From: Xiphias gladius
Taxonomy: Eukaryota; Chordata; Actinopteri; Istiophoriformes; Xiphiidae
DNA length: 64,000 nucleotides
Reading direction: 5' to 3'
NCBI RefSeq assembly: GCF_016859285.1
Contig: NC_053409.1
Location: 24,151,476-24,215,475 of the forward strand
The position numbers and the translations under genes were made by a program. The notes under the pieces are model-generated. The model ran no database searches, was not told the DNA's origin, and was given only the letters and a program-made list of their open reading frames with translations. This document shows positions 1-12,154 of the stretch, in pieces (the first letter of the stretch is position 1; every line of letters starts with the position of its first letter).

Positions 1-138
1 TGTTTTACCGCGTGACGGTCAGACATTAGCTGAGCGTTAATTCTGAAACGGCCCCGTGTCTCAGCTTTAAACGTCTGAACAGATGATCAAATAAATAAAT
101 AAGAGGTGAAATGAGGAGGAAACAAAATGGCAGCTAGA

Positions 139-162
139 ACACACACACACACACACACACAC
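139..162. repeat. (AC)12 microsatellite
   Basis: Uninterrupted AC dinucleotide run. No gene is seen around it. Confidence 0.95.
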
Positions 163-184
163 TGTTCCACTGATCTACAGGTTT

Positions 185-640
185 CATGGAAAACCAAGGA
201 AAACACAAAATATGGAACTGATACATATTTTGTCTTTTTGTTTGCTTAAAAATATTACTCAAATGATTGATTATCAAAATGGTTGGAGACGACCTTTTTG
301 TCAATGAATCAACTAACTGTTTGTGCTCTAACCTGCGGTAAACCACAAATAAACTAAAAGACTGTTGATGTGGGAAACCAAACAACTGAGCCAATAAACT
401 TGACGATCAATTGAGCGACCAAACGAAATCTAAACAGCTGAACAAACTAACAAGCACGGAAACCAACCGAATGGAAAAACAGCAAATCATCACACTGGAG
501 AAGCTGTAACCAGGAAATGTCTAGCAAGTTTTGCCTGAAAAAAAAATTACATAAACGATTAATTGATTATCAAAGTTGTTGCCATTTTTTATTCTGGCGT
601 TCGACTTAACGATTGATCGACTGATTGCTGCAGGTCTACA
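185..640 (+). repeat. Two degenerate pieces of a GATTAATCGATTA-type teleost MITE
   Basis: The pieces at about 185-325 and 505-640 both carry the right-hand signature of this repeat: a stretch like TTGCTTAAAAAT, then ATGATTGATTATCAAA, then GTCAATGAATCAACTAA or GATTGATCGACTGATTG, ending near a TGCAG motif. The same repeat recurs at 23.0 kb, inside the satellite at 44-58 kb and at 61.7 kb. Family recognition is from memory of fish genomes. Confidence 0.6.
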
Positions 641-2030
641 GCAAAGACACTAACGAAGATGGATAAAGAAAACTGCTAGTAAATATGAATGTAGAAGAAG
701 AGGGCAATGCACTCAACACGTTTGTCAGACCTCAAGGATACACACAGTGTGTTTTGGTTCGAACACTTAACATGAACGGACACTTTGTTCACGTGAAAAC
801 TCCGCAAGATACGAAGCTTAAATTACTAAACCGGCAAATGAGATAAAACAAATCAATAAACGTAAAATGACAACTACCTTTCTGACATTCACCCGGCAAC
901 AACACACAAGATAGCTAATTATTCTGGACTAATTCTGAACAAACATCCTGACACTTCAGCTCATAATACAAGGGCTCTGGGTGGAGGTCCTCAGCGTTTC
1001 CTTAGCCCCAGATGCCCCGTGGTTGGCCGCAGGTCGCCAAAAGAACGAGGGGAGGACGACCCTAAAGCTGAGCCCCTCAGAGCCATGGGAGCAACGGCAC
1101 CTTAGCACCTTAGCACATTACCCACCATTTACACATCCACCATCGGGGGGATGTAACACTCCAGTTGAATGGTAATACAGCACCTCTGTATACTGGGTAC
1201 AGATTGAATGGAAACTGGTGAGAGAGGGGAGCAAAATTAAAATTGATTTATATGTGAAAGTTGCGGTGTTTTTACTTTGGGATCGTTTTGTTCACTGGTC
1301 CTGTTTCTCTCTGTGAATAAATAAATAAAATTCAAGCCTGCCTTTGCATTTCATCCCGTTGGTGCATTGGTGGATGTCGGCACATGCCTGGGATGCTCGG
1401 GAGTCAGGTACAGCTCACGAAATGTTTTCTCCGCTCATTTCATTTTCATTTCTTCTCTCCGTCCCTGCTGCCTAGTTTCCAATAAGAGAGCAATACCTCA
1501 CCTGGCAATTTCGCCCTGCACAGACAACAGGGGGGACGCAATCAAGGAACAGACTGTATTATTTTCTCTTTTGGGAGTCGCAGCAAGCCCACAAAAACAA
1601 AATAAACTCCTGCAGAGAGATCTGCGTGAGGGCGAGCCAGATCTTAAACTGAGGTTCTCTGTGTTCCAGTCTATGTCAGATCCGATCGGGTGAGTTTAAG
1701 TTAAAACCAGATCCAGAGGGGGGGCAAAGTCAGGACTGAAACAAAGTCCTATCAAAAAAAATAGGACATAAACTATGCACACGTAATTTAGAATGCAGAG
1801 TTACTATAAGGTTGAGACCGGTGTACTAAAGATATCAACTGTGACCCTGATTGTTTCACAACCTTTACCGCATGATTTAGATGTAAATCTAACCAGACCT
1901 TAATCATACTGTCAAATCATAAAACTGATTTATTTTCCCTTCCAGGAAAAAGCTGTGATCGCATATTGATTTGAGAAATACCACAGTGGTAAAACTGCAT
2001 GTAGCAAAAAAAAGAGAATTGAATTTAAGG
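641..2030. other. No gene recognised
   Basis: Only short open frames without codon structure or family resemblance are seen on either strand. I find no convincing splice-bounded exon, RNA gene or complete repeat. Confidence 0.6.
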
Positions 2031-2034
2031 AATA

Positions 2035-2245
2035 ATTCAAAATTTTAGAAATATGGTTATTCAGTACCTATTGGAGAGTTAGATGAACAGATCGATAAGA
2101 CTCTCCTGTCTGGAGCAGCCGGTTAGTTGAGCTTAGCATAAAGACTGGGAATGGGATGAAGTAGCTAGACTGGCTCTGTCCAGAGGTAACAAAACCCACC
2201 TACCAGCACCACTAAAACTCAATAATTAAGGAGGCTTATGTGCTG
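2035..2245 (+). repeat. Teleost interspersed repeat fragment
   Basis: It contains GAGAGTTAGATGA, AGCAGCCGGTTAG, CTTAGCATAAAGACTGG, TGGCTCTGTCCAGAGGTAAC and CACCTACCAGCACC in order. I recognise this as a very common non-coding repeat of percomorph genomes, often found in UTRs and introns. The name is not recalled and no termini are visible. Confidence 0.6.
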
Positions 2246-2249
2246 AACT

Positions 2250-4015
2250 ATCTCTTGGCCGATCGCGGTGACTTCCCGGACTCCATTAGTCTACAAGTAC
2301 AATAAGTGCTTGGATGCTTTTTAGATTAATTGGAGAAGTAATGAAGGAGGAAAACGAGAAAAGAAGGAAAGAATTAAAGTCTTGTATGTTGTTTTAAAAT
2401 CTCTTTAAGGTCTGGACACACGACACTTCAAAACAGCAGAATGTTGCAGAAAAATCTGTTCTGCAAGATCAGTGGATCCATTTAAGGGAGCAAAGTGACT
2501 CCACGTGAAGGTTTGCATGGAGTCTGACTCTGGTAAAGTTTGACGTGTGACTGCACAGCTGACCAATGCTAATCCGTATTGACAGTGGTGCACTCTGAGG
2601 GGAGGGAGTGCCAGAGAACCAAAAATAGAGGAAGCTATCATAGCTCATTAGCTGTGTTGCACCATCAATAGTTATTGAACCTCCTCCGTTGGGAGTACTA
2701 ACCGTTTCCCAAAAACGAGCAATGGTTAGCAGAGAGAATTCGATTGTCCAAATACGTTTTGGAATAAACTGTGAGAGCCTACGGTCCTGTTGACGAGCTA
2801 ACGAGTTCGCTGACTGACGGGCAGCAAGTTTGTCAGAGCAGAAAGCTTTATTTTCCCTCTTCAGTCGCTTTTTAGCGAATGAGATGGTGTGTAGTCGTGA
2901 GTCGTGCCAGTGGGAAGCAAACAGAGCAGCAGAGAGAGCTACAGTAGTTCACAAACTAGTCCTGTAAGCAGCCGCTATGTCGCCGTGACTTCCAGCGCCA
3001 TGTATTTTACATGCACAAGAGAATGCCACTTTGTGGTGTGATGGCTGCATCGGTATCTAAAACTCATCGACCGCTAGTTTGACAGCAGTGTCGTCTGGTG
3101 GTGTGGTCAAAAGGGAGTGAAAATACACGGCTGCGGTCTTTGCTGACTGATTTACTGGAGGTCGATACGTCGTCGCGCTGAAACTGAGCCGTTTTTTAGA
3201 TTTCCTGAAAAATTTACAACAGGTTACAGACCAAGAACGGTAGTATTTATCTCGTGGTCAATGTAAAATCTCTGTTGATTTTACCCGTAAAACCTTCTTC
3301 CGTCACAAACAGATGCTGCAGGCACCGAGGCAGAGACATTTGCAAAGCTTTTCTCTCGACGCGATGTGCCATTTTGTTGCGAGCTGAATATCACCATACT
3401 GAAACTGCACCGTTGCTCATTTTGCCCGTCGACCCGCGGAAAGCCTTAGAGATCCAGCGGGTCACAGATAACCTCGGGGCCTCTCAGGCTGAACGGAGTG
3501 TCTGCGTCTCTGGCCCGTCCACATGACACAGAGCTGATGACGCGGCATGCATTATTTACAGTCTATCCAGCTCCCACTGTCATAGCATTTTAATCTGCAC
3601 CCTCTCATAACCCCCCCTGCGGGGCTTATGTTACGTTCTCCCGGTTGCACTGACAGGCAGAGTTGAACAGAGGACAGTGATATTTCTTTTTCAATTTAAT
3701 TCCATTGTTTGTTAAGAATTTCCTTTTACGTTTCCGGAAAATATCTGTGTAATTTTCTTCTCATTATGGGGAAAATAGAGACAATGTTCGGTTATTCCAG
3801 TGTTTTTAAATAGAGTTCATCTGTGCTGAGTTTATAAGTAGCAGATGATTTCCAATAGAAATGTCCTTTAAAGAAAAACCCAAGTAAATTATCATTTGTT
3901 ATTGGAAACTCTGATATCCACGTTTATTGAGTTACGCTTGCCTGTAGAAAAATTTTACAATTTTGCGGATCAGCTGACCTGCTGTCCTCCTACTAAAAGA
4001 CTCTGGGTTACAGTT
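2250..4015. other. No gene recognised
   Basis: Open frames here are under 100 codons and show no family resemblance. No recognisable repeat termini were seen. Confidence 0.5.
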
Positions 4016-4019
4016 GTTG

Positions 4020-4680
4020 TCACTGTCAGGGCCTAGTCTGTGACTCCAGTTTTTGTTTCTAGTCTTTCCCTTTTCCCCGTGTCTTCTGTCTTACCCTTGT
4101 CTGTCTTTGTGTGTGTGTGCCTGTGTCTGTGTCTGTGTCTGGGGCGCTCCTCCCTATATATTCCCCGGTCCCACAGCCATTCTTCACCAGATTGTTGTCC
4201 TCTCCAGTCCGGTAAATTACGCTAAGGCCGCTTCGAGCCAAACCTTCCAAGTTTTGCCCCAGCGCTCTTTCTTTTCCATTTGTGTCCCCGTGTCCGGGAC
4301 CGCTGCTCGCCTGCCTGCCTGCCAGCCTTCCCTGTGCCACGCTCCAGACCTCCAGCTTGCCTTGCCCACCATCAGCCCTCTTCCCCACCCTGCCCGCCTG
4401 CTCACCCACTCCTTCTCCTGAGTGCTGCATCGCCTGCTTCCCTAACGGCTCCCTCTCTGGCTGCTACCCACTGCCCTCTGCTCCACCAGATCCTCCCTGC
4501 CTGCCCACTCAGCCGACCATTCCCCGGCTTTCAGGGCGTCTGCCTTCACTTCATCCTCGCTGCCTGCTGCCCGCTTCCCTCAGCCCCTCAGCCCCTCAGT
4601 CCCTCAGCCCCTTGCCCAATTCCCCCACTCCTCTTCCTAACCTCACCTGTGTTTCTGGATGAGGATAGTTGGTGAGGATC
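4020..4680 (+). repeat. Pyrimidine-rich stretch, possibly an old solo LTR
   Basis: About 650 bp of C/T-rich sequence with TGTGTC repeats, a CCCTATATATTCC TATA-like core and CCTGCC-rich downstream sequence. The composition resembles LTRs of fish Ty3/gypsy-type elements. No internal coding part or flanking repeat is visible. A non-LTR origin is equally possible. Overlapping open frames on both strands follow from the skewed composition. Confidence 0.25.
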
Positions 4681-4689
4681 ATTAGTAAG

Positions 4690-5585
4690 AGCAGGCAGTC
4701 CTGAGGGAGTTTGATGATGTAGAGTAGAGCTGTGTGACCTGCTGGTTCCAACACTTCACCATCTATCTACTGTTCTCCTTAATGATGCTTTTTTTCCCCC
4801 CCTGCTCTGTAAAGGATTTCTTCATGTATGGATGCTGAACGTTGGTGCAAAATGATGAGTCTGGAACAAAGCAGTTTGTCTTCATTTCAAAGGGACTGAC
4901 ACCAAAATCGGACATTGCCTGCTGAATCTGACATTGTAATATTTACTCCCCTTTTCAACTCTTCTCATATGCACAAAATCAAAATCTTATCTGCTTTTAA
5001 CCACATGAATAAGACACATGAAGATGTTGTTGAAAATGGATCCGGGACCGCAGAGCACAGCCATCACCAGTGCCTGTTATTTACCTGACACGAGGTGCTT
5101 TTACCAGTGGATTCTATTTAGGTCGAGAAATGCGGATTGGTGCAGGCCTTTGAAAATCCACATTCTGTTTCCTAAATTATAGGCTGCAAATGGGAGGCAG
5201 ATACATGCTGTCTCCTCTTGCCTTTAGATGGCAATTAGATATGGGATTTTATCAACAGAGAAATACTGCAAGCAGTTGCAGATGACGGATGTTAATGCAG
5301 ACCAGCAGGGACTCTACTTCTCACAAACCTTTACCTGAACCTCCATTCCAGAAATGTGACTGCGGTGCTGAAGAATCTCCTTTCTTTTCTTTTAAGGGAA
5401 ATCTTGATTACTCCCTAGAGATGATCAGAGCTGAGCACAGACCAGGTGTACATTTCCATAGACTGAAATACTCTTAGTAAGAATTAGAGACATCTATGTA
5501 GACTTTATTCCCGTATTAGCTGTAAAGAAAGCAGAGTACGCATTATTAAAAGAAGACTAAGACAGTTTTAGTCAAATTGCTTTGG
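4690..5585. other. No gene recognised
   Basis: Ordinary AT-rich intergenic sequence. I see no exon, RNA or repeat that I can name. Confidence 0.5.
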
Positions 5586-5589
5586 GGCA

Positions 5590-6135
5590 TTTTTAGCCAT
5601 GCTGGCGGCATGGCTCGATGGATGGCAATGTCGGTTGTTCGATCGGTCCACCGCTTCACTCCAGACTGAAATGCAGTATCTCAAAAAACTATCTAATGGA
5701 TTCAGTGAGAGTTTTTTGCGCAGACATTTGCGGTGCCCAGATGACGAATCCTACCGACGTTGGCGATCCCGTGACTTTTGCTCAAGCACCAACATGAGGT
5801 GGTTTTTAGCGAAAGGTCTCAACCCAAGCATTGGTTGGATCGCCATGAAATTTGGTACAGACATTCACGTTCATCTGCACTGTAATAACTTTGGTGATGT
5901 CTTGATTTTTAATCTAGTGTCATCATCAAGTCTAATCATGATCAAATGGGCGTAAACCACAAAACAAAAAGTGCTGGACAAAGGACACCCTCAACTGAAG
6001 TTTCTTTGGTGCAAATGAACGGATTTTAGCGAGCTCACACACTAAAGTGGGAGGAACATGGAAAACATTATACTTGCTAAAAATCGGCATGTTAGCATTT
6101 AGCTCAGAGCACTGCTTTGCTTTGCCTTACAATGA
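5590..6135 (+). repeat. Long non-autonomous teleost repeat (ATGAAATTTGGTACAGACAT type)
   Basis: It shows the recurring phrases of this family: GGCATGGCTCGATGGATGGC, GATCGGTCCACCGCTT, CCAGACTGAAATG, GCCATGAAATTTGGTACAGA, CATTCACGTTC, and near the end GGCATGTTAGCATTTAGCTC. A 118-codon open frame inside (5599-5955) is incidental. The same family recurs at 35.3 kb, reversed at 39.5-40.1 kb and at 62.0 kb, so the window holds four copies of differing decay. Confidence 0.75.
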
Positions 6136-6139
6136 GTAC

Positions 6140-6900
6140 TGTGCGTATCTCCTGTCCCTCGGTCACACTGTCACAATAATACAACAGAAATTATCGCTGC
6201 TATGACGATGACACACATATTTATGTTTCTCTCCAGTTTGTAAAACTAGAGAACTGCTTGTCAGAAGTCCATCACTGGATGTGCAATAACTTTGTACACT
6301 TGAATACCCACAAGACTGACATTTTGTAGGCTGTTCTACCCAGACATACATTAGCAATAGCATTTGATCTCATCTCTGAGCTACACATCCAGTATGTCAG
6401 AAGAACCCGCCTTCTGTTCCCCTATTAAGCCTAACGACACCCCCATTTTATCCAATTCAGATGCTGAAATCCGTGTACATGCGTGTATAACACCCAGAAT
6501 CGACTATTGTAACGCACTTTGCTCTGGCCTGCCCATGACAGCAAAAGGTCCCATTTGGCCCAAAACAGAGCTGGCAGAGTCCTCACAAAATCGAAGAAGA
6601 TCCTGATGTTAATTTCAAAATGACTCTGACTTGTAGAGCTTTCAATGGATCGGCTCCTTCGTAGATCTCGAGTCTTGTTACACCGTATACGCCATCGTGC
6701 CTTTTACGTTCTCTCGATACGGGTCATTTAACTGTAAAACTGTAACTGTAAAAAATCATTTGGGGTAGAGCTCTTGCCCATCGAGCTCCCCTTCTTTGGA
6801 ATAAATGTCCGCTGCATATTCAGGAGGTAAGCTCTGCTGAGATTTTCAAATCAAGGCCGAAAATACAGAATTTCTCTGTGTGCTACGGCCTGTCCTAGTT
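6140..6900 (+). mobile_element. LINE relic, L2/Rex1-type reverse transcriptase 3' part
   Basis: Translation in pieces gives CYDDDTHIYVS near 6198-6230, matching the catalytic Y-x-D-D box of reverse transcriptase. It is followed by HHWMCNNFVHLN, then TPRIDYCNALCSGLP near 6490-6535, an NRAGRVLTK-like stretch and an AFNGSAPS-like stretch near 6635. These are the order and motifs of the thumb region and C-terminus of fish L2/Rex1-type LINEs. Frames shift between the motifs and the 5' part is absent, so it is a dead, 5'-truncated copy. Confidence 0.75.
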
Positions 6901-6904
6901 TCAC

Positions 6905-9230
6905 TGGCGGGGGAATCATCAACTTGTTTCTTAATTGATAAGTAGTTACCCCGATTCTCCTCTGTTTTACCTCATGCCTGACGTCATGTTATTTTTTTTA
7001 GCTTCTGATTCGTGCAGAGACGCTTTGAGAGATGTACTTTAAATAATTCTCACCTTGAGCATTAAAATAAAAGCTCGGCACAACTCTTCAGCAAATTAAA
7101 CCAAAAGAAGAAGTGGAACAATTTTCTGCAGTATATTTGTTTTGTTTTTTCACTTTTGTAGCATCCTCTATTTTTTCCATACACCAACATTCCCACCTCA
7201 GCTACGGATAAAAACCTACCTGCAATATTTAGGTTGATTTTTCAGATTTGTGGCATTGCTGTTTAGTTGTTTTGTTTTTTTTCTTCATTCAAATTCAAAA
7301 TGTGCAATACAACAGCTTAATCATACCACAGCAACATCCTCATGTGGCTGGGGCGGCGAGGGTCATTAATCAGGCTCGGCTCCACAAACAAAAGATACTC
7401 TCTGAAAACTGCTTAATCTTAACACCGTGTTATTTAAATTAGGGGTCATTAGCATGATTTCTTAAGTTCATGTAAACAGAGCAGGAGAGAGAATAGATAG
7501 ATCATGTGTACCCTGTAATAAACCCCTGAGGTGGCTTACATTTCCTCCCCTGGTGGTGTCCATCTGCTGGCAGAGCCGGCCAGGTGTGTTATCAAGCTCG
7601 CGGCATCACTTGAAGCAGCTCACACAGCGGGTGGAGCGTGACTTTCACCGTGCAGTCATTCATTTTCTTCTTTCTTTTCCACCACTTTTCTTTAATTTAA
7701 TTACGCTGCCATACCTGGAAGCTGCAAAGTCCCACTACAGCCCCCCCCCCCCCACCGTCGGCTTCGCGGAAGACGCTCTGCTTGAGGGCATCTCGACGCC
7801 AGCTACGGCTAGCCTGTACCGGGCTCTGCCGTCAGGTTTTCCTGTTTGAACTCAGTATAATCTGCCATGATTTTATTAAATATTTCAGGTCTCGTGCAGC
7901 TAATTCACCCAAATATCTATGACGGGAGCTCCTCCACTCTCACCAACCACCCTGTCCTCTAACATCAAAGCCAGGTTTGTAAAATCGATGCGCAGAAATA
8001 CCACAAGAGATGAATACATCAGACCCAGTGTAGCGAAAAATACGTGGCAGCACTTTTGTGCTTAACCCTGATTTGACACCAGTGACACCAAATATCAGGC
8101 CTCGTCTGGAGACTTGCAGAAAAACTCGGCCTTATCCGGACATAAATAACAAGGCGTTTTAAATCCTTCATTTTCTGTCTCGTATTTCTTCTCACTGCTG
8201 CAGATACAGTTTGCTGTGACTGCACAAAGATGCTCTAAAGCTCTTCCAGGACCTTAGCTGCTCATTGTGTATGCTACATGCAAATATCGGTGTGACTTTT
8301 ATCTCAACAACACAAGACAAAAGGAGTACGGTGATGTTTGAGGTGGATTAATATTAATTCTGCAATGTGTGCGATTAAGAGAAACATAATAAAAACCATT
8401 ACATACAGTTTTCCCCTTTTGTTTCCCCTTAAGAGCTCATTTTATTCCACTTTGAATGACAATATCACATATACTGTAGTTCCAGCTCTTCATTTAAGCT
8501 AATATTATGTTGAGTAAAATATTCAAATCCAAGGCGCCGTGTTTTTTATGACTGCACCGTTTTATCCAGCAGAAACTTTATCCCACAATGCAGACATATT
8601 AAACCTTGGGATGGCCACTGGAATTAAAAAATAAAGTCGGGTGGGTTTGAACAGTGTTTTGGTGCACAGCACGAGTTTGGACTGAGGCGCTTAGTTAAGA
8701 TTTAATTCTGATATTTATATTTTAATCTGGAATCCGGCCGAGACCGGCGCTATATGTTATTTCAAAAAGTGAGTTGCAGACGCTTGAGTCGGAGTTCAAG
8801 TGAGACTCGATGCGTCACATAGCAGCGAGGTGATTCAACCTTTGAACGGGAAACAGGTCTTTGAAGGAGGAGCTGTAATGTCAAACGGCACTTCCGTTGA
8901 ATAAATGATAGCGCAGGAGGTGGTGCAGCGTGATGTAGATTGACTCGCGAATTTGCTCGACTAATAGAGGTCCCCGCATTTCGATGAAAGTGTTCAAAAT
9001 GCAACAAAAAAGTGTCCTAACCGTGGTTACACAACACAAGATTTAGATATGTCTCTCATCTCAGAAATCTCTTGCAATGTTAGAAATCTCTTTAATCTAG
9101 ATAGATAGAGATAATAATAATAAAGACTAACTCATTTCAGCGCTACAACTTAATTATTCAAGGCAACGCTCCACAATAGAACAAGATGAAAACAGTGAAA
9201 TAAACAACAGGCAATAGATATAATAACTGG
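6905..9230. other. No gene recognised
   Basis: A C14 run lies at about 7741-7754 and short AT-rich runs are present. The small open frames have no recognisable relatives. Confidence 0.45.
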
Positions 9231-9234
9231 AAGA

Positions 9235-9510
9235 ATCAAACCTGGAGGTAACATCACTAAAACGTCCCCCGTTTGGTGCGGAGGAACTTGTCCGGCCTGC
9301 GTGGAGTCCTGACCTGAACCCCCATCCAACACCTCTGGGATGAACTGAAACGATGACCGTGAGCCAGACCTTATCGCCCAGCATCAGCGTTGGACCTGAC
9401 TAATGCTCTTGTTTGTGGCTGAACGGGAGCAACTCCCCGCAGCCGGGTTCAGACATCTGGTGGTCTGGTCTGAAACCAGATGAGCGGAGGCTGTTACGGC
9501 AGCAGATTAA
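9235..9510 (+). mobile_element. Tc1-like transposase relic (C-terminal part)
   Basis: The DNA reads RPAWSPDLNP, then after a frame slip HLWDELKR-like sequence, then AEWEQL-like sequence. This is the C-terminal end of Tc1 transposases that carry the WSPDLNPIEHLWDEL signature. The nearby phrases CCAGACCTTATCGCCCAGCA and ACTAATGCTCTTGT match the same family. It is frameshifted and lacks both termini. Confidence 0.75.
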
Positions 9511-9768
9511 TGTTCGTTGTGTCACAATCACATCACAGTCAAATACTGGTGTCGTGTTCAAGTGTCTGCGAACCATTGTCCATTTATTATTGATAGATAT
9601 TGTTGTCAGCAGCATAATAAGATTCCCAAGTTAAGAATGTAATAACGTAAAAATTGAAGCAATAAATAAGCCATAGAGAAGGAGTGTGTGTATCTGTTTT
9701 GGATCTGTTGTGTGTGTGTGTAAGTGTTGATATTGCTTTCTCTACAGAATAGAAAAGGAGGGAGATGA

Positions 9769-9775
9769 GTGTGTC

Positions 9776-9815
<40 letters not shown>

Positions 9816-9824
9816 TGTGTGTGT

Positions 9825-9858
<34 letters not shown>
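9769..9858. repeat. Compound (TG)n-(GA)n microsatellite
   Basis: A TG tract with a few TC interruptions is followed directly by a GA tract (about 9828-9857). The open frames over it on both strands are artefacts of the dinucleotides. Confidence 0.95.
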
Positions 9859-9860
<2 letters not shown>

Positions 9861-9959
9861 CGCTGACAGTCCGTCTCACAGCTGGGATACCCGGTCCCCA
9901 CGAGTGGGGCGATCAAACCGTGGGGGCGAGGGTTATTTTGGGAACCACTGAGGAGTAAG

Positions 9960-11225
9960 TGCTTATTTTCACTGCCATCCAACCCCCCCCAGCCTCCTGC
10001 CGTCCGACAGCCCCCTCTGCTAATTTGCACAACCTCAATTAGCCTTCAGTGGGGCGAATAAAGGAAGTGGCCAGACAAACTCCTTTAAAGGCGTCTATTC
10101 AGCGTAGACAAGGGGAGCCTGTGTGTGGGGGCCTGAGAGGATAAAAATACATCTGACGTGCGTTTGATGTTTGCACCACGCAGCGGCGAGGCGGTCCAAC
10201 CTCTAAACGGGGAACGGGTCTCTGAAAGCAGACCTGTGATGTCAAACACCACTTTCAATGAATTAATGAAACATACAACAGGATATACGGATATTTACAT
10301 CTGACAGAATACTTGAGTGTATTTCCTGCTTGCAGACATTAAGTATCTCAGTAGTAGCTTTAACAGGTGAGTACAGGTGGAAAACCCAAAGTCCCTTGTG
10401 GATTTCACCTATTAAGGAGGGGAGGGGAGCCAGGTTAAAGTTGGACTTTCATTATCACCGCCGTGACATATAGATTGTGCAAATTGGGTTTGAGACTATG
10501 TGCTGACTAAGTCTCAGAATGAGCGGCTTCGGATGAATCATTATCGGTTTTCCTCACATTCGCTGTGCTACTTTATTAGGAGCCGGAGCTGAAGTTACAG
10601 GTTGTTGGGGCTGGTCCTGGTGTCCATGTTTTCAGAATAGAGTCGCCAAAAAATTAATGAAACAGTTCTGAAATTTCACTTCCATTGAGACTCAGTCTCG
10701 CACAGTTGCGGTGCTGCATACGACCATCAGCGCTCCGTGTTTACACTGTGGTCGTTTGGTTCCTCTGGGATCACTTAACGTATCACTATCAGTTCTGGGC
10801 ATTACTTAGTAGTGTTTTCTCGAAATGCGGCTGCTTTGTTTTAGTGGCAAGTGGTGTGAGGGATAACGATTGGAAATTCAGCGATTACATTACAGGCACT
10901 GATTCACGCAACGCTGCGTTACTTCGACATTTGAGGGTCGGCTTGCTCGCTCTCTTGGCCGGGAGTTTCTGCGTTCACTGGGCAGACTGGTCCAGGGTAA
11001 GTTAACTAAGGCAATTCCAGAGTTTTGTGTAAATTTTGTGTGCAACTGGGCCTCTGAGGCCCGGACTTCTGGAGGGCTGCGTGCAGTCACTGAGGCCAGA
11101 CTAGCCGCCGGATGGTCGGTAAGTCTCCCGCTTGTCACGCCGCTGTGTCGCGTATTTCTATTCCGACGCACGTTACACACAAAAGATGCGATGTGTGGCT
11201 GTGGGGGATGCAGAGCCGTTTAAGG
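9960..11225. other. No gene recognised
   Basis: It holds a 106-codon open frame (10685-11005) and an overlapping minus-strand frame. Neither resembles a known protein. Confidence 0.4.
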
Positions 11226-11234
11226 GCACCTTTG

Positions 11235-11398
11235 ACAGAGCAGACAGCTGCGTAATGGAACTAAAGTAACGAGTAATGTAACGCCGAGTCGAGTTTGCTG
11301 CTGAGTAATTAGTAAAAATGATGTAACTACTTTTACTCTGAGTGATGTACAACGAGTAATGGATTACAGCTTTCCAGTAACTTGCCCAACACTGACCA
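11235..11398. repeat. Teleost repeat end (AGTAATGTAAC...CTTGCCCAACACTG)
   Basis: It contains AAAGTAACGAGTAATGTAAC and ends in CAGTAACTTGCCCAACACTG, the terminus of an abundant fish DNA-transposon-like repeat. Only one end is recognisable. Confidence 0.55.
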
Positions 11399-11896
11399 AG
11401 GTGTAGTTACAACAGCAAAACTTGTCTCGTGGTCGATATACCTCAGGTTTTGACTGTCAATCCCTTGAATTTAACAGACTGCTTAAAGGATAAGGCCCGG
11501 CAATGATCTGTATCATTCCTATTGTTACCAAGTTCCATGAAAAGAGCAAAACTCGACAGAGCGTTAGTCCGTCTCCCAATACTTTCTGACTTCTGGCTTC
11601 TCCAGTTTTCTCCTGCTTACTCAGGGTGTGGTCACAGTGGCAGCAGGCTAAGCAAGGTGCTCCAGACATCCCTCTGTCCGGCAGCGTTTTCCAGCTCCAC
11701 CTCGGGGACCCTGAGGCGTTCCCAACCAACTGAGCGGCGACTCAACCCCGAGCTCCCCCGCTGGTGTCCGGACAACTTTTACTAACACGACTTTATGCTG
11801 CAACATGGGAGAAGCACATGAACCGGAAACAGCTCCTGTTCAGGTTCATTTGTTCTCTGAAAAAGGCAGAGTGGGGAATGGTGTGACAGCGAAGTT

Positions 11897-11978
11897 GTGT
11901 GTGTGTGTGTGTGTGTGTGTGTCTGTGTGTGTGTCTGTGTGTGTGTGTGTGTGTCTGTGTGTGTGTCTGTGTGTGGGG
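11897..11978. repeat. (TG)n microsatellite with periodic TC
   Basis: A TG tract is interrupted by TC at regular points, ending in a G run. A second GT tract lies at about 12129-12153. Confidence 0.95.
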
Positions 11979-12154
11979 GGGGTATAGTGGCGGAGATGAA
12001 AATAGCGGTTGATGTTTTTGTGATCGGGGCATGAGTAGCCATCTACGACCTTGTTCTGTAAAGAATGCCCACAGCTCTGGCCTCTGTGGGGGTGCCTGTG
12101 TTTTTGTTGGTGTGAGTGCACAGTACGTGCGTGTGTGTGTGTGTGTGTGTGTGC

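Noticed and set aside
4053-4675. Overlapping 120-131 codon frames on both strands
   Set aside because: Cys/Pro/Ser-rich translations come from the pyrimidine-biased sequence; several frames are open at once and no splice or start context fits.
5599-5955. 118-codon open frame on the plus strand
   Set aside because: It lies wholly inside a recognised non-coding teleost repeat.
10685-11005. 106-codon open frame
   Set aside because: No family resemblance, and the sequence next to it is repeat-like. Not supported as a gene.
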